DNA of 64,000 bases from an uncultured Bacteriovorax sp. (GTDB taxonomy: Bacteria > Bdellovibrionota > Bacteriovoracia > Bacteriovoracales > Bacteriovoracaceae), in assembly GCA_946481315.1 (NCBI GenBank), contig CAMLMH010000003.1:186001-250000 (forward strand), written 5' to 3'. The position numbers and the translations under genes were made by a program. Within the stretch, counting starts at the first letter, position 1; the number at the start of each line of letters is the position of its first letter. This document shows, piece after piece, positions 51,383 through 60,551 of this stretch. Under the pieces are notes generated by a model. That model was given only the letters and a program-made list of their open reading frames with translations, searched no databases and was not told the DNA's origin.

Positions 51383-53770
51383 ATGGAAACAAAAATTAGT
51401 ATAGACGGAATGACCTGCGCCAGCTGCGTCTCCAGAATTGAGAAAAAATTGGAGAAAGTAGCGGGATTAACCTCTGCCAGTGTTTCTCTGCCGACCGAAA
51501 GTGCGAAACTTGTAATGGAAAATCCTGCCGTTTTAGAGCAGGCCGTGCAGGCCATTGAAAAAACCGGTTACTCTGTCCCGGTCCAGACGACAGAACTCTC
51601 AATTGAAGGAATGACCTGTGCCAGTTGTGTTGGAAGGGTAGAAAAAGCGCTTAGTAAGGTTCCTGGAGTAAAAAAAGCATCGGTCAATCTCGCAACAGAA
51701 AAGGCACAAGTTGAATTTTATACCGGAAGCGTTGAGCTGGAACAACTACTCTCTGCAGTTTTGAAATCCGGCTACAAGGCAACGCCAGTAAAAAATGAGC
51801 AAACAGGCGATGCTGATGAGAAAAAACTTCAACAACTATCACTGGAAAAAAAGAAGCTGATTCTTTCGGCCATTCTTTCAGCTCCGCTGATTATTCCTAT
51901 GCTGTTTGAGCCGTTTGGAATTGAGGCCATGCTACCAGGATGGATCCAGCTGCTGCTAACTCTACCGGTGCAGTTTATACTTGGGGCACGCTTTTACATT
52001 GCAGCCTGGAAAGCAGTCAAAGCTAAATCCGGTAATATGGATTTGCTTGTGGCCTTAGGAACTACAGCCGCATTCATACTTTCTCTTTATCACCTCATTC
52101 GTTTTGGTGAACATGCCGGACACGGAAATGCTCCGCTATATTTTGAAAGTGCAGCTGTCATCATTACCCTTGTCCTTTTAGGAAAATACCTGGAAGCCCG
52201 GGCCAAAATGCAGACAACGGCAGCAATAAAAGCATTGCAGGCGTTGAAACCAGAAACGGCCAGAGTTAAACACGGTGATGCTGAAACCATTGTCCCAATG
52301 GCCCAGGTAAAATTAAAAGATATTGTCGTTGTCCTGCCGGGAGAAAAAATTCCTGTTGATGCTGATATTGTCAAAGGAGAAACTCAGGTCGATGAATCTT
52401 TTATTACCGGAGAAAGTTTACCAGTCCAGAAGGCTCCTGGTGATAAAGTGACTGGTGGGTCTATTAATGGTGAAGGAAGGATAGAAATCGAAACTCTTGC
52501 TTTAGGAGCAGAATCCACTCTGGCCCGTATAATTCGTCTGGTAGAAAATGCACAGTCTGCTAAAGCACCTATTCAAAGACTGGTTGATAAAGTCAGTGCC
52601 GTTTTTGTACCGGTTGTTCTGGTTATCGCCCTTTTGACTATCTTTGCATGGGGATTAACCAATGGTGACTGGGAAACAGCACTAATCAACGGGGTGGCAG
52701 TTCTGGTCATTGCCTGTCCGTGTGCTCTGGGGCTTGCAACTCCAACATCTATTATGGTGGGAACGGGGCTGGGGGCAAAAGCAGGAATCCTTATCAAAGA
52801 TGCTGAAGCTCTGGAGATCACCCATTCTGTATCGCTGGTGGCCTTTGATAAAACCGGAACATTGACTGAAGGAAAACCTGCACTCAAAAAGATTTATGCA
52901 CAGGGTGTATCCGAAGATCGCTTATTAAGTATTACGGAAGCAATTCAAAAAGGGAGTGAGCATCCCCTGGCGCGTGCCGTGATTGAAAAATTTAAAGAGT
53001 CAGGCAAGTCCACTATAGAGGCCGTGGGCATTAAGGCCATCAGCGGTAAAGGCGTTGAAGGAGAAGTGGAAGGCAAACGCTACATTATTGGTACAGCTAG
53101 ACTCATTACTGAGCGCTCATTAAACACCGGTGATTTTATCATGAAAGCAAAAGAATGGGAAAATAGCGGTCATACCGTTTCTTATGTTGCTGATGAAAGA
53201 GCGGTAATCGGCTTGCTGGGTTTTAAAGATCAGATTAAATCGGTTGCCCGTCAGACAATAGCCGAACTCAATGCCCTCAATGTAAAAAGTGTCATGCTGA
53301 CAGGTGATAATCTGGGAGCTGCTGAGGCAGTGGCGACTGAACTGGGTATCAGCAGTTTTCGCGCCAATGTTTTGCCAGCAGACAAAGCAAAAATTATTGA
53401 AGACTTTAAAAAAGATGGTGAGATTGTGGCCATGATTGGTGATGGAATAAATGATGCTCCAGCACTGGCCGCGGCCCATGTGGGAATGGCGATGGCCACA
53501 GGAACAGATGTGGCCATGCATACGGCAGGTATCACTCTGATGCGGGGAAATCCATTATTGATTGCTGATGCTATTCATATTTCCCGTCTTACATATCGAA
53601 AGATACGTCAGAATTTATTCTGGGCCTTTATTTATAATGTCATCGGGATTCCACTTGCTGCAATGGGATTTCTCAATCCGGTCATTGCCGGAGCGGCCAT
53701 GGCCATGAGTAGTGTGAGTGTTGTTTCTAATGCACTTTTATTAAAGCGCTGGAAACCTGCTTCGAGATAA
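51383..53770 (+). CDS. copA: Copper-exporting P1B-type ATPase
   Basis: A 795-residue Cu(I) efflux ATPase. Two N-terminal HMA domains have CASC at 12-15 and 79-82. Eight membrane helices follow, with transport motif CPC in [13 protein letters not shown], phosphorylation site DKTGTLTEG, the conserved SEHPLA histidine, and [10 protein letters not shown]. It exports Cu(I) from cytosol to periplasm. Its promoter holds a CueR operator, and cueR follows 19 bp after its stop, so the regulator is in the same transcript. Confidence 0.95.
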   Translation: METKISIDGMTCASCVSRIEKKLEKVAGLTSASVSLPTESAKLVMENPAVLEQAVQAIEKTGYSVPVQTTELSIEGMTCASCVGRVEKALSKVPGVKKASVNLATEKAQVEFYTGSVELEQLLSAVLKSGYKATPVKNEQTGDADEKKLQQLSLEKKKLILSAILSAPLIIPMLFEPFGIEAMLPGWIQLLLTLPVQFILGARFYIAAWKAVKAKSGNMDLLVALGTTAAFILSLYHLIRFGEHAGHGNAPLYFESAAVIITLVLLGKYLEARAKMQTTAAIKALQALKPETARVKHGDAETIVPMAQVKLKDIVVVLPGEKIPVDADIVKGETQVDESFITGESLPVQKAPGDKVTGGSINGEGRIEIETLALGAESTLARIIRLVENAQSAKAPIQRLVDKVSAVFVPVVLVIALLTIFAWGLTNGDWETALINGVAVLVIACPCALGLATPTSIMVGTGLGAKAGILIKDAEALEITHSVSLVAFDKTGTLTEGKPALKKIYAQGVSEDRLLSITEAIQKGSEHPLARAVIEKFKESGKSTIEAVGIKAISGKGVEGEVEGKRYIIGTARLITERSLNTGDFIMKAKEWENSGHTVSYVADERAVIGLLGFKDQIKSVARQTIAELNALNVKSVMLTGDNLGAAEAVATELGISSFRANVLPADKAKIIEDFKKDGEIVAMIGDGINDAPALAAAHVGMAMATGTDVAMHTAGITLMRGNPLLIADAIHISRLTYRKIRQNLFWAFIYNVIGIPLAAMGFLNPVIAGAAMAMSSVSVVSNALLLKRWKPASR

Positions 53771-53789
53771 CAATCCACAAGGAGACTAT

Positions 53790-54179
53790 ATGAATATTGG
53801 AGAAGTCGCTAAAGCATCTGGTGTTAATGCCAAACTGATCAGGCATTATGAATCTATCGGCATAATTCCCAAAGCTTCACGCACGGATGCTGGTTATCGC
53901 ATTTATAAAGAGACGGATGTGCATATTCTCGCTTTCGTTAAACGCGCGCGATCGCTGGGATTTTCAATGAAAGAAATTAAAAAGCTCGTCAGTCTGTGGA
54001 AAAATAAATCCCGCGCCAGCAGTGACGTAAAGGCCCTGGCCGCTACTCATATCCGGCAACTGGAACAAAAAATTAATGAGCTGCAGTCGATGGTAGATAC
54101 ACTCAAGCATCTTTCCAGAAATTGTCATGGCGATCATCGTCCCGATTGTCCTATTCTTGACGGACTGGAACATCATTAG
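53790..54179 (+). CDS. cueR: Copper-responsive MerR-family regulator
   Basis: A 129-residue MerR protein: N-terminal winged helix (MNIGEVAKASGVNAKLIRHY), a dimerisation coiled coil, and metal loop with C112 and C120 at the same positions as Escherichia coli CueR (CHGDHRPDC), which selects Cu(I), Ag(I) and Au(I). It activates copA and probably copZ by untwisting their 19-bp spacers. AAGGAG precedes the ATG. Confidence 0.92.
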   Translation: MNIGEVAKASGVNAKLIRHYESIGIIPKASRTDAGYRIYKETDVHILAFVKRARSLGFSMKEIKKLVSLWKNKSRASSDVKALAATHIRQLEQKINELQSMVDTLKHLSRNCHGDHRPDCPILDGLEHH

Positions 54180-54216
54180 TTAGCCTTAAACAGAAAGAAT
54201 AAGAGAGGAGATGCAA

Positions 54217-54549
54217 GTGAAAAAAATGTTCGTTTTTGCCGTTTTGATGATGTCTGCTCACGCTGGAGCTAAAGAGGTTTCATGCATGATCAGCCAGAAC
54301 CTGGAACCTGTTTCTCAAATGACAATCTTCAGTGAGCCAGGTAAAAAAATGGCCATCGATCGTGTGGAAGAAATTTCAGCCTACATCACGGAAAAAGACA
54401 ATAATCTTTTTATCCTGGAAGCCTATCTTCTTGATTATGACGTACGAGGATACAGTGAAGGTCATCTTCATCATCCCTCAGATAAACTGACCTTTGCTCT
54501 TTGGGGCAGAGACAGTGTTGTCGAAATTGCGTGTTCGCTCGCACAATAA
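54217..54549 (+). CDS. Small secreted protein, 110 aa
   Basis: GAGAGGAG lies six bases before the GTG at 54217; the in-frame ATG two codons upstream touches the ribosome site, so the GTG start is preferred. Signal peptide residues 1-18 (AGA). Two cysteines remain in the mature protein. It contains GHLHHPSDK, which could bind metal. It lies 37 bp after cueR on the same strand and may belong to the copper operon, but this is inference. No family recognised. Confidence 0.65.
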   Translation: MKKMFVFAVLMMSAHAGAKEVSCMISQNLEPVSQMTIFSEPGKKMAIDRVEEISAYITEKDNNLFILEAYLLDYDVRGYSEGHLHHPSDKLTFALWGRDSVVEIACSLAQ

Positions 54550-54562
54550 GCACAGCTCTTAT

Positions 54563-54580
54563 CAGGTTAGTTTTTTGCAT
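54563..54580 (+). promoter_or_regulatory. Possible sigma-54 promoter before DUF4142 gene
   Basis: CAGGTTAGTTTTTTGCAT has GG-N10-GC and a perfect TTGCAT -12 half, but a weak -24 half (GGTT). It lies 35 bp before the gene. Confidence 0.4.
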
Positions 54581-54614
54581 GTAAGAACGGGAGACTCACT
54601 GCTGTGGAGGACCT

Positions 54615-55112
54615 ATGCGCATGTTTAAAATGATCACCTTCTTTTTTACACTCTTTAATGCAGCTTTTTTAGCGGCCAGTACAATTGGCGAAGCGGAATT
54701 ACTGGATCGAATGGAGCGTCAGGGAAAAGACGCCGTTCAGATGTCTCAGATTGCCGAGTTAAAAAGCCAGAATGATAAAGTAAAAAAACTTGCTCGTTCC
54801 ATTATCGCTTTTCACCAGCGCAACCAGAAAAAAATTACTCTTTATCAATACCGCTGGTATAGCAAAATCAAAGTGCCTACGCGGCAGATTGCATCACTGG
54901 ATACATCTGGATTCGCTGATCTTAGCGGTAGTGAATTTGATCGCGCCTATTTGAAGGCCATGGCCGAGCATAACAAAAAAGGTATAGAAGCAATGGGCTT
55001 AATGATGCCCAATGTGGACAAAAGGGCCGTGCACCATCTCGCTATAAAAACAGTGAAAAGAATGGGTAATGATTTAACCCGTATGGAGAGGATGACCAGC
55101 GCTTTAGATTAG
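54615..55112 (+). CDS. Secreted DUF4142 family protein
   Basis: A 165-residue exported helical protein. Signal peptide residues 1-21 (FLAAS). The mature part is a four-helix, ferritin-like layout with LARSIIAFHQRNQKKI and FDRAYLKAMAEHNKKGIEAM, the DUF4142 signature. Function of the family is unknown, though it is commonly found with stress genes. GGAGG precedes the ATG. Confidence 0.78.
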   Translation: MRMFKMITFFFTLFNAAFLAASTIGEAELLDRMERQGKDAVQMSQIAELKSQNDKVKKLARSIIAFHQRNQKKITLYQYRWYSKIKVPTRQIASLDTSGFADLSGSEFDRAYLKAMAEHNKKGIEAMGLMMPNVDKRAVHHLAIKTVKRMGNDLTRMERMTSALD

Positions 55113-55121
55113 TCTTATATA

Positions 55122-55139
55122 CTGGCATCACAACTGCTT
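55122..55139 (+). promoter_or_regulatory. Sigma-54 promoter before small acidic proteins
   Basis: CTGGCATCACAACTGCTT has TGGCA at -24 and CTGCTT at -12 with exact spacing. It lies 36 bp before the ATG at 55176. Confidence 0.65.
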
Positions 55140-55175
55140 CTTACTTATTCATGGAATAAAAATAAGGAGAATGAC

Positions 55176-55397
55176 ATGGCCGAACAAAACAACACTCAGG
55201 AAAAAAAGGATCTAAAAAAAGATCATTTACCACCGGCAGACGAATCATTCGCTGACGTTGAATATGGTGATGGTTTTCCTCAGGATGATACCGGAGAAAC
55301 CGGAGATATTAATCTGAGTGATATTTCTCGTCCCTATGATTCGGGACTTCCCCGTAAAAAGGCGCCGCTTACAGGAGGCAGCAATGAAAAACACTGA
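55176..55397 (+). CDS. Small acidic hydrophilic protein, 73 aa
   Basis: ATG after TAAGGAG. The product is rich in Asp, Glu, Lys and Pro (KKDHLPPADESFADVEYGDG) and lacks a hydrophobic core, so probably disordered. It resembles the 48170 protein in charge and length. Its last 14 bases overlap the next small gene, so they are coupled. Function unknown. Confidence 0.65.
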   Translation: MAEQNNTQEKKDLKKDHLPPADESFADVEYGDGFPQDDTGETGDINLSDISRPYDSGLPRKKAPLTGGSNEKH

Positions 55398-55506
55398 TAC
55401 AAACAATGAAAATAAGCCCATCAAAGATCCCAAAGAAAGTGGTGAATCGGCACCTATAAGAGAACCTCAAGACCCTGGAGGTGGAAGAACTCGCCTAGGC
55501 AGTTAA
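55384..55506 (+). CDS. Small hydrophilic protein, 40 aa
   Basis: ATG at 55384 after GGAGG, overlapping the previous gene by 14 bases in another frame. The 40-residue product is rich in Asn, Lys, Glu, Pro and Gly (NTDTNNENKPIKDPKESGES) and likely disordered. Such pairs of small hydrophilic proteins recur in this region. Function unknown. Confidence 0.55.
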   Translation: MKNTDTNNENKPIKDPKESGESAPIREPQDPGGGRTRLGS

Positions 55507-55631
55507 AGTGGGCACTTTTATGAGGAGTTTCATTGGTAAATGGATTTAGTTCATAAACTTAAACACAATTAATCATTGAGAAAAAAAATGAAAACCTCAA
55601 GCTGCTTAAATGTTGGTACGATGAGAAGAAC

Positions 55632-56027
55632 ATGGAAATAAAAAAAACTTCACAGCCTGTTGGCGATGTTCTCATTGTTGATGATGATGCAAGTATTTGC
55701 GAAGTCATTAAACAGTACTGTATTAATCTTGGTTGCTTCCGGCATATTGTAATAGCTCACGACGGAGCTCTTGCTTCGGCTAAACTACGCAACCAAAAAT
55801 TTAAAGTTATTTTTCTGGACATGAAAATGCCCAAGAAGGCCGGACTGGATGTCATCCGTGAATTCGATGATAAAAGCATGAACTCCAAAACTTCAATCAT
55901 CGTTGTATCCGGTAATATCGACCGAACTGTCCTGGAAAAGGCAATCAGTCTGGGAGTCAAGAATTTTATCATGAAGCCTTTTACTGAAGAAGAATTTCAG
56001 GAAAGAGTTTTAAAAGTTCTGAAATAA
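55632..56027 (+). CDS. Single-domain response regulator
   Basis: A 131-residue receiver with acidic triplet D17-D19, phosphoacceptor D63 in FLDMKMPKKAG, S93 in the Thr/Ser position and K115 in FIMKPF. There is no output domain and no kinase gene nearby. No clear ribosome site precedes the ATG. Likely a phosphorelay or CheY-like orphan. Confidence 0.82.
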   Translation: MEIKKTSQPVGDVLIVDDDASICEVIKQYCINLGCFRHIVIAHDGALASAKLRNQKFKVIFLDMKMPKKAGLDVIREFDDKSMNSKTSIIVVSGNIDRTVLEKAISLGVKNFIMKPFTEEEFQERVLKVLK

Positions 56028-56039
56028 CTCCGGCCAGCT

Positions 56040-56813
56040 TTATTGCTCGCGTTTACGCACCGGCTTGCCATGACCGGAACCAAGAAGAAGGGGACGGGGT
56101 TTCATTCCAAAGAGATGGATAAACTCTGAAAAAGTTTTTTTCGCCAGCGTTTCTGCGTGAGCGATGTAATGCTCAGTATCCTGTCTGATCTCATCCATTG
56201 ATTTAGGCACGGCCTGAAATAGGTCTGCCTGATTTCGGGGATTATCCATCCAGCGATGAATCATGGGAGAATCTGCTTCCAGATGAAACTGAAGTCCATA
56301 AACTTTGTCACCGTAACGAAAAGCCTGGCCGGGGCAGACAGAGGAATAGGCGAGATGAATTGCTGAGAGGGGAATGTCAAAAGTGTCGCCATGTAACTGA
56401 AAAATTTTTTCTGTTTTTTTAAAATGCTTAAGAAGTGGGTCATGTGATCCTTTGTCAGTGAGATGAACATCACACCAGCCGACTTCTTTTTCGGTATGTT
56501 TTCTTACAGGGGCACCCAGAACATGAGCGAGCAATTGGGCTCCGAAACAGATTCCCAGTATTGGGATCTCTTTTTTCAAAGCTTCTTCCACCAGTTTAAT
56601 TTCAGTTTTTATATGATGATATTTATCTGCCTCGTAGACTCCCATGTGGCCGCCGAGAATGATGAGGCCATTATACCTTTCAACTGAAGGGGCAGCATGA
56701 GGATCACGCTCAAAATTTATATAGCGCATGCGCATCCCATAATCTTTTAGCGTTGGATTCAGAGTTCCAAGAATTTTGTGGGCCACGTGCTGAAAGACAA
56801 GGACTTTACGCAT
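56040..56813 (-). CDS. Class I glutamine amidotransferase domain protein
   Basis: A 257-residue stand-alone GATase resembling the GMP-synthase glutamine domain (YfeJ-like). The catalytic cysteine is in LGICFGAQLLA, histidine/glutamate in LQFHLE, and oxyanion glycines in ILGGHMGVYE. The ATG at 56813 lies about nine bases after a TATAAT box on the same strand and has no ribosome site, so the mRNA may be leaderless. The last 25 residues are basic. Substrate unknown. Confidence 0.82.
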   Translation of the reverse strand: MRKVLVFQHVAHKILGTLNPTLKDYGMRMRYINFERDPHAAPSVERYNGLIILGGHMGVYEADKYHHIKTEIKLVEEALKKEIPILGICFGAQLLAHVLGAPVRKHTEKEVGWCDVHLTDKGSHDPLLKHFKKTEKIFQLHGDTFDIPLSAIHLAYSSVCPGQAFRYGDKVYGLQFHLEADSPMIHRWMDNPRNQADLFQAVPKSMDEIRQDTEHYIAHAETLAKKTFSEFIHLFGMKPRPLLLGSGHGKPVRKREQ

Positions 56814-56822
56814 ATGGTGACT

Positions 56823-56830
56823 ATTATAAT
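56823..56830. promoter_or_regulatory. Shared -10 box of two divergent genes
   Basis: ATTATAAT contains TATAAT on both strands (56825-56830 plus, 56828-56823 minus) between the divergent GATase and NnrD genes, whose starts are only 44 bp apart. One polymerase would exclude the other. Confidence 0.5.
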
Positions 56831-56857
56831 CCAACTTTTATAGCTATGATTCTTTTT

Positions 56858-57700
56858 ATGAGAAAAAAGAAATATTTTAGCCATAAAACTTTACGCAGGA
56901 TGCTTCCTGAGCGACCTGCCCAAGGTCATAAAGGTGATGGCGGAAAAGTTCTTATCATTGGAGGAGGAACAGGCTTTTATGGGGCCGGACTGCTTTCGGC
57001 CCTGGCTGCGACCAGGTGTGGAGCCGGTTATACTCATTTGATGACAGATCTGTCTAAGTTTCCGTGGTTAAAATTTCCGGATTTCATTGTTCACGAAATG
57101 AAAGCTTTCGAATTAAAAAAATTCAATCCAGAGGAAATCGTGGTCGGATTCGGACCCGGAGCCGGCGTTAATCAAAAGTCCGGAAGAATTTTGCAGATAC
57201 TAATTAAAAAATACCCCAGAGTGATACTGGATGCAGATGCTCTTACCATACTCGCCCAAAAGCCCTGTGCTCTGCCTGCAGACTGGATTGTGACTCCTCA
57301 TGAGGGGGAACTGGCGCGTCTTATGCAAACATCTTCAAAAGCTATTCATGCTGATCGCCTGGAGTGGACAAAAAAAGCCCAGGAAAGATTTGGTTGTGTC
57401 GTTTTGCTCAAGGGAGCTGAAACTATTATGGCCGGCCCAAAACAACTGACCTCCATTAAAGCGGGAACACCGGCCCTGGCCAAAGCAGGAACTGGCGATG
57501 TTTTATTGGGAATGATTGCTGCATTTTATGCTCAGGGCTTAAGTCCGCTAGAAGCTGCAGTCTTAGGAGCTTACGTCCATGGACAGGCCGCCCGAAGATG
57601 GGAGAAGGCAAAACGCGATCATCTTTCGCTGCGGCCACTGGACCTGATCGAAATTTTACCCCAAACACTCTGTAAATTACGCCAGGGATCTAGTTTTTAA
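56858..57700 (+). CDS. nnrD: ADP-dependent NAD(P)H-hydrate dehydratase (YjeF C-terminal type)
   Basis: A 280-residue ribokinase-fold enzyme that repairs damaged NAD(P)H. GHKGDGGKVLIIGGGTGFYG and the late AGTGDVLLGMIAAFYAQGLS are the family motifs. Unlike many bacterial proteins it lacks the N-terminal NnrE epimerase domain, which must be encoded elsewhere. No ribosome site precedes the ATG at 56858; a TATAAT box lies about 30 bp upstream. It is divergent from the GATase gene. Confidence 0.88.
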   Translation: MRKKKYFSHKTLRRMLPERPAQGHKGDGGKVLIIGGGTGFYGAGLLSALAATRCGAGYTHLMTDLSKFPWLKFPDFIVHEMKAFELKKFNPEEIVVGFGPGAGVNQKSGRILQILIKKYPRVILDADALTILAQKPCALPADWIVTPHEGELARLMQTSSKAIHADRLEWTKKAQERFGCVVLLKGAETIMAGPKQLTSIKAGTPALAKAGTGDVLLGMIAAFYAQGLSPLEAAVLGAYVHGQAARRWEKAKRDHLSLRPLDLIEILPQTLCKLRQGSSF

Positions 57701-57752
57701 TCCGGTATTTTGATAGACAGCCCACTGAAGTCTTATAAATACGGGAGATACA

Positions 57753-58277
57753 ATGAAAACAATTATCACGTTACTGGCATTATCGGCCCAGGCCTTTGCC
57801 GGAGATCTTGTTCCTTCGTCACCAAAAACAGAATGGAGAAGTGTCTATACAGACCTAAACAGTGATTGTGTTGTGATTTCTGTTGCAACTGAAGAGGCTC
57901 CGATTGATTTCTATCAGGCGGAATGCAAATCCTTCGGTGGATTTCAGCTTTTTATCGAAGGTGGAGATCTTCGCTACGGACCTGAGCTGCGGTTTGGAAA
58001 AACAGGTATCGATCTTGAGCGGCCAATGTCTTTCCATGATATGGGATCGGACAAAGTAGAGTGGGTCTATCATAGTACAATAGACAACGAAGGTGTTGGA
58101 TCCATTGAATGGAAAGGTCTCATTTATCGTTTATCAGAAGCTTCAGAAGACGGAGAACGAGATGTTTCAATTCTTTATGCTGTTCGATTAAGTGGTGAAA
58201 AGAGTTGTGTTTTAGGAAAAGTGCTGACTAATGAAGCGGCCCGTGAACTCGTTTATTCTGATAAGACCTGCCATTAA
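57753..58277 (+). CDS. Small secreted hypothetical protein, 174 aa
   Basis: Signal peptide residues 1-16 (AFA). The mature protein is beta-rich with four cysteines (DCVVIS, ECKSFGG, SCVLGK and C-terminal TCH). There is no family I recognise. GGGAG precedes the ATG and a strong terminator follows, so it is a single-gene unit. Confidence 0.72.
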   Translation: MKTIITLLALSAQAFAGDLVPSSPKTEWRSVYTDLNSDCVVISVATEEAPIDFYQAECKSFGGFQLFIEGGDLRYGPELRFGKTGIDLERPMSFHDMGSDKVEWVYHSTIDNEGVGSIEWKGLIYRLSEASEDGERDVSILYAVRLSGEKSCVLGKVLTNEAARELVYSDKTCH

Positions 58278-58292
58278 ACATATTAAAAAGAG

Positions 58293-58320
58293 AAGGCCCC
58301 GCTGACCGGGGCCTTATTTG
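58293..58320 (+). terminator. Terminator after secreted protein 57753
   Basis: AAGGCCCCG and CGGGGCCTT pair over nine bases around CTGAC, followed by ATTTGTT. It may also serve the convergent L,D-transpeptidase-type gene. Confidence 0.82.
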
Positions 58321-58332
58321 TTAAAGAGAGTT

Positions 58333-59076
58333 CTAATAAACATTATGTGCGTAAATGAGAGCTCCGCCTTTTATTAAACCAATAACCTCTGCATTAAATC
58401 GCTGCTCCAACGCCGGACATCCCCAGCTGCGTCCCATTTTCTCTCCCGGAGTCACATAGTCTGCACCATGAATGACGATAGCTCTTGAGCGCGCATTGGA
58501 GTTTGTGGATGAAAGACCGTCAAGCTTAAGCGAAAAGCCGTTTGATCCATAATATGTCTCGGCCGTAAGGTAGTACCCAACCGAACTGGCATTTGAGCCG
58601 GATTGATTTGAAAAGACTGTTGCGTAACCATCATGATCCTCGTCTGATCCTCTTCCATGGGCCATAAGATAGGATTCCACGTGTCCTGTTTGCATATCGA
58701 CCAGGTAAAATCTTTCTTTGGAGCTGTGCTTTTTAAAATCAATGACAACGATATAGTTTTTATTTTTAATCTTAGTTTTGTTCTGATCAAAGTAATTGAT
58801 GGCCTTGGTTAGCATTGATTTGGGAATCATGCCGTCGGGATCAAGATGAGAATAAGCGCTGCTGCCACCCGGAACCGAAGTGCCAGGATCGTTTGTAACG
58901 GGGCCATCAGGCTCATTAACCGTGGGCTCGGTGTCGGCCGGTAGATCGGTAACCACGGGAGTGTCGGATTCAAGGTCAGGCCTTTTAGCGCCGGAAGCGT
59001 AGATATTGGTTGAATGGAAAAAGGAAAGAAGAAAAAAGAAAATAAAAAACAATCTTAACGTCGGTGTTCGCCTCAT
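58333..59076 (-). CDS. Secreted murein L,D-transpeptidase-type protein (YkuD_2 family)
   Basis: A 247-residue exported protein. Signal segment residues 9-27 (IYAS), then a Thr/Pro/Asp-rich linker (30-75). The catalytic domain (about 85-245) shows HGRGSD, GSNASSVGYYLTAETYYG, and the active block IVIHGADYV with GRSWGCPAL (cysteine). These are the marks of the murein L,D-transpeptidase catalytic family PF13645. AAGGAG lies upstream of the ATG at 59076; a longer frame start is rejected. It probably modifies peptidoglycan cross-links. A sigma-54 type promoter precedes it. Confidence 0.85.
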   Translation of the reverse strand: MRRTPTLRLFFIFFFLLSFFHSTNIYASGAKRPDLESDTPVVTDLPADTEPTVNEPDGPVTNDPGTSVPGGSSAYSHLDPDGMIPKSMLTKAINYFDQNKTKIKNKNYIVVIDFKKHSSKERFYLVDMQTGHVESYLMAHGRGSDEDHDGYATVFSNQSGSNASSVGYYLTAETYYGSNGFSLKLDGLSSTNSNARSRAIVIHGADYVTPGEKMGRSWGCPALEQRFNAEVIGLIKGGALIYAHNVY

Positions 59077-59128
59077 CCTGAAGCTCCTTTTGTTAATGGT
59101 TGGTATCCTTTCTATGGAATTTTCAGCA

Positions 59129-59146
59129 GTGCTAAAGCTGTGCCAT
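59129..59146 (-). promoter_or_regulatory. Sigma-54 promoter of the L,D-transpeptidase-type gene
   Basis: On the minus strand ATGGCACAGCTTTAGCAC has TGGCAC at -24 and AGCAC at -12 with exact GG-N10-GC spacing, 52 bp before the gene. Confidence 0.6.
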
Positions 59147-59197
59147 TTCAAAGAATGAAATAACGAATTGAAAGTGGGAAGAAGGTCGGTTAATACT

Positions 59198-59225
59198 TGT
59201 CACCAAAACAATTAAATCGGTGACA
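59198..59225. repeat. Inverted repeat TGTCACC/GGTGACA
   Basis: A perfect 7-bp dyad with a 14-base AT-rich centre between the solute-binding gene and the L,D-transpeptidase-type gene. It could be a regulator site upstream of the latter or a hairpin after the former. Confidence 0.35.
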
Positions 59226-59265
59226 TTATCTTGGCCCTTTAACGTCAAATTAATGTCGGGGTAAT

Positions 59266-59946
59266 TTATTTTTCCAGATCTTTAGGTAAACGAATATTTT
59301 TAAGCTGAGATGTGATTTTTTGAATGATCAAAGGATCGAGACTTTTTTTGATACATAAGACAGCTTCATAGTCTGACTCAAATTGATCAGTATAAAGTTT
59401 AATCAATTCAATTTTAGAATTATTCTTTTTTAGATAATGATTGATAACTGGTGGGAGACCACAGAGTCCGTCTAAGCGTCCACTTTTCATGAGATCAGCC
59501 GCTGCCTGCATGGTGGTAAGATCTACCATCTCCAGCTCCCGGTACTTGCTGGCAAAAGCACTGCAAGTAGAAATGAGGCGACCTATCTTTGGTTTTTTTT
59601 CTGCTTTCTTGGCAACATTAATGAAAACGGTCGGATGATTTTGATAAAGTCCCGGACTGGAAATAAACAGCTCTGAAGACTTCTTACAAATCAATCGGGT
59701 TGTAATGGCCAGATCCATGCTGTCTTTTTCCAGGAAGTGATTAATCCGCGCATGAGGGAGAAGGCTGTAGTGAAACTTAATGCCTGTGAGTTTTTCTAGT
59801 TCAGCGAATATTTCCATATGATAACCGATCATTTTTTCATTCTGCATATAAGCAAAAGGAGCAACATCGGAGAGGGCCACCTGTAATGATCCAGCAGAAG
59901 CAAGCTGAACAAAATAGAAGCACAATAGCACAAATAATTTAATCAT
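59266..59946 (-). CDS. Periplasmic solute-binding protein, family 3-like
   Basis: A 226-residue exported protein with signal peptide residues 1-18 (ASA). The mature part has the SBP_bac_3 pattern: LQVALSDVAPFAYMQNEKMI, a DLAITT strand and a GRLDGLCGLPP hinge. No ABC transporter genes are adjacent, so it may act as a stand-alone sensor or with a distant permease. Ligand unknown. Confidence 0.75.
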   Translation of the reverse strand: MIKLFVLLCFYFVQLASAGSLQVALSDVAPFAYMQNEKMIGYHMEIFAELEKLTGIKFHYSLLPHARINHFLEKDSMDLAITTRLICKKSSELFISSPGLYQNHPTVFINVAKKAEKKPKIGRLISTCSAFASKYRELEMVDLTTMQAAADLMKSGRLDGLCGLPPVINHYLKKNNSKIELIKLYTDQFESDYEAVLCIKKSLDPLIIQKITSQLKNIRLPKDLEK

Positions 59947-60060
59947 GATTCATCATTTTAATGCATCAATATAGATAGGCAATAGAATTAGAGCAGAAAT
60001 TGAGCGGAAGAAATTTGGTATTCTTTTCGTTATAGGTCTCATTTTCTCTTCTAGAGGAGA

Positions 60061-60078
60061 GAGGTATATGAATTGCAA
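60061..60078 (+). promoter_or_regulatory. Possible sigma-54 promoter before secreted protein 60120
   Basis: GAGGTATATGAATTGCAA has GG-N10-GC spacing and a perfect TTGCAA -12 half; the -24 half is GGTA. It lies 42 bp before the ATG. Confidence 0.45.
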
Positions 60079-60119
60079 GTTTCAGCTTTATTAAGAGAAT
60101 TGTTCTTAAGGGAGGAATG

Positions 60120-60515
60120 ATGAAAAATATAATGACGATGGCCTTAAGTTTATTCATCAGTCATGCGCTATACGCTCAGTCTTCGACCGTTAATCCCGGC
60201 ACATCGCCTTCAAATTCCACAACGACCACGACTGATGTAGCCACTGATAATCGCGCCCCTGATACCGCTTCGGCCAATGTGAATGGCGACAAAACAATTA
60301 AACAAACGCTGATCGAGAAAAAAAATAATGTCAAACGTGCTATTAAAAAAGGGGCCCACCAAATCCAGGAAATGGCCTGTCAAAAAGATGATGTGAAATG
60401 TCAGCAGTTGGCAAAAAAGCACCGTGCTCAGGAAGCAGCAGAATATCATAACGATAAACTGACTGAGGCAGAAAACCTGATTCAGACAACAACTGAAACT
60501 GACACAACACCTTAA
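60120..60515 (+). CDS. Secreted Thr/Ser-rich helical protein, 131 aa
   Basis: GGGAGG precedes two adjacent ATGs; the second (60120) has the better spacing. Signal peptide residues 1-19 (YAQ). The mature protein has a low-complexity Thr/Ser segment, then a charged helical part with two cysteines (MACQKDDVKCQQL) and a Thr-rich end. No family recognised. Confidence 0.7.
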   Translation: MKNIMTMALSLFISHALYAQSSTVNPGTSPSNSTTTTTDVATDNRAPDTASANVNGDKTIKQTLIEKKNNVKRAIKKGAHQIQEMACQKDDVKCQQLAKKHRAQEAAEYHNDKLTEAENLIQTTTETDTTP

Positions 60516-60551
60516 CTTATCCGCATTAAACGCGTTTATTTCAGTCTGCTA

